Origin: CAITQP01 sp964533145 | Lineage (GTDB): Bacteria > Patescibacteriota > Minisyncoccia > Phycocordibacterales > UBA9973 | Direction: 5' to 3' | Assembly: GCA_964533145.1 (NCBI GenBank) | Contig: CAZHLG010000020.1 | Span: forward strand, 1-13,088 | DNA: 13,088 nucleotides | Part shown: one piece after another, positions 1-4,468 of the stretch | Numbering within the stretch: the first letter of the stretch is position 1 | Layout: every line of letters starts with the position of its first letter | Made by a program: the position numbers and the translations under genes | Notes under the pieces: model-generated | Told to the model about the DNA's origin: nothing | What the model saw: only the letters and a program-made list of their open reading frames with translations | Databases searched by the model: none

Positions 1-1443
1 CTCAGGCACCATTTCCATAGCGCGGTCGATTGTCATGGGGAAACCCTGCGAACCCATGGGGATCATGCTCGAGATACGGTCGCCGATGGCGTACGGGTAG
101 CCGAGGGCGCGGGCGACGTCGCGCACGGAGCCTTTTGCCATCATGGTTCCGAACGTGCCGATCTGGGCGACATGCTCCTCGCCGTATTTCACGCGCGCAT
201 ATTCGATCATTTCGTGGCGGCGGTTGTCGGCGTAGTCCATGTCGATATCGGGGAGCGACGGACGCTCAGGGTTGAGGAAGCGTTCGAACGGCAGTTTGTA
301 CACGAGCGGATCGACGTTCGTGATGCCGAGCAGGTACGTGGTGAGCGATCCGGCGACCGATCCGCGGATGTTGGTGAGAATGCCGTTTTCGCGGGCGTGG
401 CGGAGCAGGTCGCCCACGACGAGGAAGTAGCCCGCGTAGCCTTTTTGTTTGATGACGGAAAGCTCGTAGTCGAGACGTTCTATATATGCGGGGGTCTGCT
501 CGAGCTCGCGGAAGCCGAAGCCGGCGTATGCGAGTTCGCGCAGCTTTTCGTCCGCAGTGATGCCGTCGAGCGGGAATTCGGGGAAGTATGCCTTGCCGAG
601 TTCTATCTCGTAGTCTTCGCACAGGTCGGCTACGAGTTTCGTGTTCGCGACCGTCTCGGGCGCGTCTTTGAAATAGTCGAGGGCGGTCGCCTCGTCGATG
701 AGCGAGAAGTCGTCGCTTGAGAATTCGAACTGCCCTGCGTTCTTGCCGTCGCCCTGCGTGTTGATCGAGAGCAGTGTGTGATGCGCCTCGTGGTCGTCGT
801 GGCATGGGTAGTGCGAGTCCTGTGTGGCTACGGCCGTAACGCCGTGCTTTTTGGCCAGAGCGAGAAGCGCCTCGCGCAGCTCACGGTCGCGCTCGATGGA
901 CGGGTGCGCCTGGACCTCGATGAAGTAATTTTCCACACCGAAGATCTCCTGGTATTCGGCGACAAGTTGGTCGGCTCGTTCGAGATTGCCGGCAAGCACG
1001 GTTTGCGACAGCTCGCCGCCCATGCACCCGGACAGCGCGATCACGCCTTCGTGGTACTCGCGCAAGATCTCCTTGTCCATGCGCGGCTTGTAATAGTAGC
1101 CTTCGAGGTTGGCGATGGTGACGAGGCGGATGAGATTCTTGTAGCCCTGCAGGTTCTTGGCGAGCAGGATGAGGTGATAGTAGCGCTTCTGGCCGGTCTC
1201 CGCCGTCTTTTCTTTGCGCGACCCGGCCGTCATGTAGGCTTCGACGCCGATTATCGGCTTGATGCCCGCTTTCTTGGCGATCTTGTAGAACTCGATCGCG
1301 CCGTACATGTTGCCGTGGTCGGTGAGCGCGATGGCTGTCTGCCCGTTTTTCTTGGCGATGCTCACCATGTCCTCGAGTTTGGTGAGGCCGTCGAGCAGGG
1401 AATAGTGCGAATGCGTGTGCAGGTGGACGAAGTCGGATGCCAT
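1..1443 (-). CDS. dnaE: DNA polymerase III alpha subunit, N-terminal part (cut by window edge)
   Basis: This is the replicative DNA polymerase catalytic subunit of family C. The 481 visible codons run off the left edge, so the C-terminal half is missing. The N-terminal PHP domain (about residues 5-215) starts with HLHTHSHYSLLDG and keeps every expected metal ligand: H9, H11, D18, H43 (TDHGN), E68 (GVEAY), H90, C140 (SGC), D209 and H211 (DSH). The polymerase core follows, with GSVAGSL near 361-367 and PDIDMDYADNRR at 398-409, which contains the first two catalytic aspartates (D401, D403). The start at 1443 is chosen because the PHP domain begins at once and an extended -10 box lies 10 bases upstream; there is no Shine-Dalgarno. 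The gene is transcribed divergently from the small unit beginning near 1500. In this family an intact PHP site is associated with metal-dependent 3'-5' proofreading; activity here is inferred. Confidence 0.97.
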   Translation of the reverse strand, partial: MASDFVHLHTHSHYSLLDGLTKLEDMVSIAKKNGQTAIALTDHGNMYGAIEFYKIAKKAGIKPIIGVEAYMTAGSRKEKTAETGQKRYYHLILLAKNLQGYKNLIRLVTIANLEGYYYKPRMDKEILREYHEGVIALSGCMGGELSQTVLAGNLERADQLVAEYQEIFGVENYFIEVQAHPSIERDRELREALLALAKKHGVTAVATQDSHYPCHDDHEAHHTLLSINTQGDGKNAGQFEFSSDDFSLIDEATALDYFKDAPETVANTKLVADLCEDYEIELGKAYFPEFPLDGITADEKLRELAYAGFGFRELEQTPAYIERLDYELSVIKQKGYAGYFLVVGDLLRHARENGILTNIRGSVAGSLTTYLLGITNVDPLVYKLPFERFLNPERPSLPDIDMDYADNRRHEMIEYARVKYGEEHVAQIGTFGTMMAKGSVRDVARALGYPYAIGDRISSMIPMGSQGFPMTIDRAMEMVPE

Positions 1444-1453
1444 GAGTGCCGGT

Positions 1454-1483
1454 AGTATACCAGCGCGGTGAGTGAATTGACAA
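1454..1483 (-). promoter_or_regulatory. dnaE promoter
   Basis: On the minus strand, TTGTCA (1483-1478) is followed by an 18-base spacer and the extended -10 box TGgTATACT (hexamer 1459-1454). The start codon begins 10 bases after the -10, so the transcript should have a leader of only a few bases. The -35 occupies the same bases as the -35 of the divergent promoter for the 41-codon ORF. Confidence 0.65.
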
Positions 1484-1504
1484 AAAACACTACCGTGATT
1501 CAAT
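1477..1504 (+). promoter_or_regulatory. Divergent promoter facing away from dnaE
   Basis: A perfect TTGACA (1477-1482) is followed by a 16-base spacer and TTCAAT (1499-1504), preceded by TGa, giving an extended -10. The -10 matches consensus at 4 of 6 positions. It would start transcription just before the ATG at 1515. Confidence 0.45.
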
Positions 1505-1514
1505 TAAAGGAAAA

Positions 1515-1640
1515 ATGAGCCCGATATTCCTTTCCCGCGATCCGTCTCCTTGGAGTATCTGCTGGATTCTGCCGCTGGCATGCGTTCTTTTTTGGGGAAT
1601 GATTTTTGTGTCCGGTCTTGGGCACAAGACCAGAAGATAA
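1515..1640 (+). CDS. Possible 41-residue single-pass membrane peptide
   Basis: This small open frame starts at ATG 1515 and ends in TAA at 1638-1640. The predicted peptide has a short polar N-terminus (MSPIFLSRDPSP), one hydrophobic stretch at about residues 14-34 rich in W, I, L, C, F and V, and a basic end (HKTRR), the usual pattern of a one-pass membrane peptide. An AAGGA sequence lies 3 bases before the ATG, though the predicted transcription start would leave little or none of it in the mRNA. It sits between a divergent promoter and a strong terminator at 1651, so it fits a complete transcription unit. No family is recognised. The short length means a non-coding RNA or chance frame cannot be excluded. 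Confidence 0.4.
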   Translation: MSPIFLSRDPSPWSICWILPLACVLFWGMIFVSGLGHKTRR

Positions 1641-1650
1641 TATGCGTGCG

Positions 1651-1682
1651 AATACCGTCTTTGCAGGGCGGTATTTTCTTTG
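1651..1682 (+). terminator. Rho-independent terminator after the 41-codon ORF
   Basis: A 9-bp stem (AATACCGTC at 1651-1659 with GGCGGTATT at 1667-1675, one G-U pair) with a 7-base loop is followed by TTCTTTG. Confidence 0.7.
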
Positions 1683-1683
1683 T

Positions 1684-1711
1684 TTGACACGCACTATGGA
1701 AGGAGTACAGT
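1684..1711 (+). promoter_or_regulatory. Promoter of a small orphan transcription unit
   Basis: A perfect TTGACA (1684-1689), a 16-base spacer and TACAGT (1706-1711) make a good vegetative-type promoter just after the preceding terminator. The 11 bases TTTGACACGCA at 1683-1693 recur exactly at 12076-12086 in the promoter of the orphan gene at 12123. The predicted start is near 1718. Confidence 0.5.
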
Positions 1712-1734
1712 TACAGTAATAAAATACAGCGCAT

Positions 1735-1821
1735 ATGAAGCACTTTTTATTCGCATTGTATCTTGAGGTTTGTTCATGTTTTGACAGTAAGAAAGGCTGG
1801 AGAGTTCCTTTCTCGTGGTAG
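1735..1821 (+). CDS. Possible 28-residue peptide, or the body of a small RNA
   Basis: ATG 1735 opens a 28-codon frame ending in TAG at 1819-1821. The N-terminus is weakly hydrophobic (MKHFLFALYLEVCSC) and the remainder polar. The ATG follows CAT directly, a start context shared with rnc, smc, rpsP and the gene at 7199. The frame lies inside a unit bounded by a promoter (1684-1711) and a terminator-like hairpin (1837-1861), so a transcript of about 140-150 bases is predicted. It could encode this peptide or act as a small RNA. Nothing about its sequence is recognised. Confidence 0.25.
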   Translation: MKHFLFALYLEVCSCFDSKKGWRVPFSW

Positions 1822-1836
1822 GCATGATCCTTTTTC

Positions 1837-1861
1837 AAAAGCTGCGCGATGCGCGGCTTTT
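1837..1861 (+). terminator. Terminator-like hairpin directly before the rnhB promoter
   Basis: An 11-bp stem (AAAAGCTGCGC at 1837-1847 with GCGCGGCTTTT at 1851-1861, one G-T pair) closes a GAT loop. A-rich and T-rich flanks make it potentially bidirectional. Its last T is also the first base of the rnhB extended -10. Confidence 0.6.
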
Positions 1862-1869
1862 GTTATACT
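1861..1869 (+). promoter_or_regulatory. rnhB extended -10 promoter (leaderless)
   Basis: TGtTATACT at 1861-1869 is an extended -10 box. Six bases separate it from ATG 1876, so transcription should begin at or within a base or so of the start codon. No convincing -35 is seen, as is common with extended -10 boxes. Confidence 0.65.
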
Positions 1870-1875
1870 CGTCGC

Positions 1876-2472
1876 ATGAGACTGACGGTCGGGATCGATG
1901 AAGTCGGACGCGGCCCGCTTGCGGGGCCGGTTGCGGTGGGTGCTTTTGCATTCACGGATGCGAAATGCGCGCGGGCGGCACGCGCATTCGGCGTGCCGCT
2001 GCGGGACTCGAAGAAGCTCACCCGAGAGCAGCGCGAGCGGTGGGATGCCCAGATCCGCACGTGGCAGAAAGAAGGGAAGTGCCGCTTCGCAGTCACGATG
2101 GTGTCAGCGAGCACGATCGACCGCATCGGCATCGCGCCCGCCATTCGGCGGGCGCTCGCCCGGTCGCTGCGCGCCGTCGCCCGGGATGCGTCAGCCCGTG
2201 TCGTGCTCGACGGCGGTCTCAAGGCACCGCCCGAGTTCCGATCTCAGAGGACGATCATAAAAGGCGATGAGACGGAGGCTGTCATCTCGCTGGCATCCAT
2301 TGTGGCCAAGGTCTCGCGGGATCGGCACATGCTCCGCCAACATGCAGTATTTCCGGCGTACGGCTTCAATGCGCATGTCGGCTATGGCACCCGCAAGCAT
2401 ATGGATGCCATCCGCGCCAATGGTCCGTGCCCACTGCATCGGCGCAGTTTTATGAAGCGCTTGCATTTTTAG
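1876..2472 (+). CDS. rnhB: Ribonuclease HII
   Basis: This 198-residue enzyme cleaves the RNA strand of RNA-DNA hybrids and starts removal of ribonucleotides misincorporated into DNA. The family signature GIDEVGRGPLAGPV begins at residue 6 with catalytic D8 and E9. D112 (VVLDGG) and D131 (KGDETEAVISLASIVAKVSRD region) complete the acidic active site. The conserved HVGYGTRKH and PLHRRSF segments near the C-terminus are present, and the length is normal for the family. The frame is open upstream to 1849, but that start would add nine non-conserved residues upstream of the promoter; ATG 1876 begins immediately before the conserved core and six bases after an extended -10. A single-gene unit with its own promoter is likely. 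Confidence 0.96.
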   Translation: MRLTVGIDEVGRGPLAGPVAVGAFAFTDAKCARAARAFGVPLRDSKKLTREQRERWDAQIRTWQKEGKCRFAVTMVSASTIDRIGIAPAIRRALARSLRAVARDASARVVLDGGLKAPPEFRSQRTIIKGDETEAVISLASIVAKVSRDRHMLRQHAVFPAYGFNAHVGYGTRKHMDAIRANGPCPLHRRSFMKRLHF

Positions 2473-2488
2473 AATAATTTGATATGCT
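2461..2488 (+). promoter_or_regulatory. rpmF promoter, overlapping the end of rnhB
   Basis: TTGCAT (2461-2466), a 16-base spacer and TATGCT (2483-2488) preceded by TGa form an extended -10 promoter. Nine bases lie between the -10 and ATG 2498, predicting almost no leader. The -35 lies in the last codons of rnhB. Confidence 0.6.
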
Positions 2489-2497
2489 GGTCCCTGT

Positions 2498-2707
2498 ATG
2501 GTAGTTCGAATGCGTCACACCCGTGCCCACACCGGCAACCGCCGGAGCCACCACGCCCTCAAAGGCGCGGCGTTTTCCGCATGCACCCACTGCGGTGCCA
2601 TGCGCGCTCCGCATACGGTCTGCACCGCTTGCGGGTATTATCGCGGCCGCAAGGTCGTCGATCAGGTCAAAAAGGCCGAGAAAAAGGCTGCGAAGCGCTC
2701 GAAATAG
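2498..2707 (+). CDS. rpmF: Large-subunit ribosomal protein bL32 (zinc-ribbon form)
   Basis: This 69-residue basic protein is L32 of the 50S subunit. It has the conserved N-terminal MRHTRAHTGNRRSHHAL segment, then two cysteine pairs (CTHC at about residues 29-32 and CTAC at about 42-45) that form a zinc ribbon, then GYYRGR and a lysine-rich tail. The start at 2498 keeps MVVRMRHT, as in other Patescibacteria L32 proteins from memory, and lies 9 bases after an extended -10. ATG 2510 is possible but less likely. The pairing of rpmF with rnc and smc downstream is a familiar bacterial neighbourhood. No Shine-Dalgarno is visible. Confidence 0.9.
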   Translation: MVVRMRHTRAHTGNRRSHHALKGAAFSACTHCGAMRAPHTVCTACGYYRGRKVVDQVKKAEKKAAKRSK

Positions 2708-2727
2708 TCCATACGAATTCAAGTTTG

Positions 2728-2766
2728 GAGAAGAGTGTGCGCGGGGAATCCCGAAATGCTCTTCTC
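2728..2766 (+). other. Stem-loop between rpmF and nusB
   Basis: Eight perfect base pairs (GAGAAGAG at 2728-2735 with CTCTTCTC at 2759-2766) enclose a second small stem (CGGG at 2742-2745 with CCCG at 2750-2753, GAAT loop). There is no T-run after it, so it is not a classic terminator. It could be an RNase III-type processing stem, an RNA-protection stem or an attenuator. Confidence 0.4.
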
Positions 2767-2807
2767 TGCGTTTGGCAGGTTTGCAGTGCACCTAGCAATA
2801 CACGCAC

Positions 2808-3734
2808 ATGGCAAATAGGCACCTTTCACGTTCGATCGTCCTTCAAACACTCTTCGAGTGGGATTTCAAAGGGTATCCCCAGGAAGGCATCACTGAGATG
2901 CTTGAGCGCAACGAGGGCGAATTCGCTCCCGGAAACGAGGACCTTGCCTTCATGGAAAAGATCCTCGGCTATGTCGTGGGCAAGCGGGAGATCATCGACC
3001 AGATCATCGAAAAAGCCGCTCCCGAGTGGCCGATCGAGAAGATCAACGCCGTCGACCGCAGCATCCTGCGCCTCGGCCTCGGCGAACTGCTTTTCGGCGA
3101 TCATGCGGAGGTCCCGCCCAAGGTGGCGATCAACGAATCCATCGAACTTGCCAAGACGTTCGGCGGCGACAGCTCGTCGCGCTTCATCAACGGCGTGCTC
3201 GGCGCCGTGTACAAGGAGATCGGCGAACCCGGCAAAGACCAGGTCTCCAAGCGCCAGAAAAAGCATGAAGAGGTCGATATCACCAAGCTTCCTGTCGAAC
3301 AGAAAGCCGGAGCCCTTATATATTCCTGGCACGGCGAAGAACTGTATTTCGCGCTCGTGCATGACATCTTCGGGTATTGGACTCTTTCGAAGGGCGGCGT
3401 AGAGGCGGGCGAGACGCCCGAGCAGGCGGCTGTCCGTGAGATCAAGGAAGAGGTCGGCCTCGACATCGTGATCAAAGACAAAGTCGGCGAGAGCGAATAC
3501 GTTGCATCGCACCCCGAAAAGGGCAAGACCAAGAAACGCGTGACTTTTTTCCTTGCCGAAAGCAAACATGTGCCCGTCGAACTGCTCAACAAATCCGGCG
3601 GTCTCGACGATGCACGGTGGTTCTCGGTCGCGGAAGTCGCCGGCCTCAAGATGTACGACGACGTGACCGGCTACATGGCCACTGCGATCACCAAACTCGC
3701 CGCGAGCGGCGCGGGCGCATCCGTTACTCCTTAA
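2808..3734 (+). CDS. nusB: NusB antitermination factor fused to a NUDIX hydrolase domain
   Basis: Residues 1 to about 143 are a complete NusB: an RSIVLQTLFEWD start, the INAVDRSILRLGLGEL helix at about 80-94, and the VAINESIELAKTFGGDSSSRFINGVL segment at about 106-131. NusB normally binds boxA RNA with S10 (NusE) in rRNA transcription antitermination. After a charged linker (about 144-164) comes a NUDIX domain (about 165-298) with a full Nudix box at 196-219 (GGVEAGETPEQAAV then REIKEEVGLD), including the metal-binding R210, E211, E214 and E215. The domain should hydrolyse a nucleoside-diphosphate-linked substrate, but the substrate is unknown. A typical NusB is near 140 residues; this is 308. 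One unbroken frame with no internal stop supports a real fusion. Start codon 2808 lacks a Shine-Dalgarno; the gene lies 100 bases after rpmF and 15 before rnc. Confidence 0.9.
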   Translation: MANRHLSRSIVLQTLFEWDFKGYPQEGITEMLERNEGEFAPGNEDLAFMEKILGYVVGKREIIDQIIEKAAPEWPIEKINAVDRSILRLGLGELLFGDHAEVPPKVAINESIELAKTFGGDSSSRFINGVLGAVYKEIGEPGKDQVSKRQKKHEEVDITKLPVEQKAGALIYSWHGEELYFALVHDIFGYWTLSKGGVEAGETPEQAAVREIKEEVGLDIVIKDKVGESEYVASHPEKGKTKKRVTFFLAESKHVPVELLNKSGGLDDARWFSVAEVAGLKMYDDVTGYMATAITKLAASGAGASVTP

Positions 3735-3749
3735 TTCCGTTACTGACAT

Positions 3750-4457
3750 ATGCAGAATCTCACTCGCGACTGGGACACGTTCGAAGCCGCGATTGGAGTC
3801 GCGTTCAAAGACCGCGATCTCCTTGCGCAGGCTTTTGTCCACCGGTCTTTTTTGAACGAAAATCCGCGCGTCGGGCTTGAGCACAACGAGCGCCTCGAAT
3901 TCCTCGGCGACGCCGTGCTTGAGCTTGCCGTGACCGACTATCTCTACACGACCTATCCGGATTCTCCGGAAGGCGAGCTTACTTCGTACCGTGCCGCGCT
4001 CGTGAACGCCAACACGATGGCCGAATTCGCGAACGAGATCGGCATGAACGACTACCTCTTCCTCTCGCGCGGCGAGCAGAAAGACACGGGCAAGGCCCGG
4101 CTCTACATTCTTGCGAACGCCATCGAGGCGCTCATCGGCGCCGTATATCTCGATCAGGGCTACGCTGCTGCGGAGAAGTTCATCGAGCGTTTTCTGTATA
4201 AGCGCGCGGCGGATGTCGTGCGCAAGAAGCTCTGGCGCGACTCGAAGAGTCTCGTGCAGGAGAAGGCGCAGGAGCATATCGGCGTGACGCCGAGCTACAA
4301 GGTCGTCCGCGAGAGCGGTCCCGACCACGACAAGCATTTCACCATCGGTATTTTCTTCGGTGCCGACAAGATCGCCGAAGGCAAAGGCCGCTCCAAGCAG
4401 GAAGCGGAACAGGAAGCCGCGCGTAATGCACTGGCGGCAAAGAAGTGGCTCGATTAG
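3750..4457 (+). CDS. rnc: Ribonuclease III
   Basis: This 235-residue enzyme cuts double-stranded RNA, including rRNA precursors. The RNase III domain (about 8-160) carries the signature NERLEFLGDAVLELA at 46-60 with metal-binding E50 and D54. The second metal-site segment reads LANAIEALIGAVYLDQG (121-137): E126 matches the essential glutamate, while the position equivalent to E. coli D114 is N123. The C-terminal dsRNA-binding domain (about 165-234) has the GKGRSKQEAEQEAARNAL helix. Length is standard. It starts 15 bases after the nusB-NUDIX stop, at an ATG preceded by CAT and no Shine-Dalgarno, and probably shares a transcript with that gene. Its stop overlaps the presumed smc -10 box. Confidence 0.96.
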   Translation: MQNLTRDWDTFEAAIGVAFKDRDLLAQAFVHRSFLNENPRVGLEHNERLEFLGDAVLELAVTDYLYTTYPDSPEGELTSYRAALVNANTMAEFANEIGMNDYLFLSRGEQKDTGKARLYILANAIEALIGAVYLDQGYAAAEKFIERFLYKRAADVVRKKLWRDSKSLVQEKAQEHIGVTPSYKVVRESGPDHDKHFTIGIFFGADKIAEGKGRSKQEAEQEAARNALAAKKWLD

Positions 4458-4460
4458 AAT
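4455..4460 (+). promoter_or_regulatory. Possible smc -10 box overlapping the rnc stop codon
   Basis: TAGAAT (4455-4460, 5 of 6 consensus) includes the rnc TAG stop and lies 8 bases before the smc ATG. That is the same spacing seen at the other predicted leaderless genes. No clear -35 or TGn extension is present, so this is weaker than the others. Confidence 0.35.
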
Positions 4461-4468
4461 AGAGCCAT

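Noticed and set aside
172..1455. Plus-strand frames of 182 and 225 codons opposite dnaE
   Set aside because: They are antisense to an unbroken polymerase frame with PHP and catalytic motifs.
1490..1838. Minus-strand frames of 66 and 112 codons in the dnaE-rnhB gap
   Set aside because: They run through the plus-strand terminator and promoter elements, have no convincing promoter or start, and show neither a hydrophobic pattern nor a motif.
1849..1875. Upstream extension of rnhB to 1849
   Set aside because: It would place the hairpin arm and the extended -10 inside the coding region and adds residues absent from RNase HII.
2479..3402. 307-codon plus-strand frame crossing rpmF and nusB
   Set aside because: It is out of frame with both genes, Ser/Arg-rich low complexity, and runs through the intergenic stem-loop.
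2826..4337. 503-codon minus-strand open frame opposite nusB-NUDIX and rnc
   Set aside because: It spans two confidently identified plus-strand genes and has no recognisable motif or promoter. It is a codon-bias shadow.
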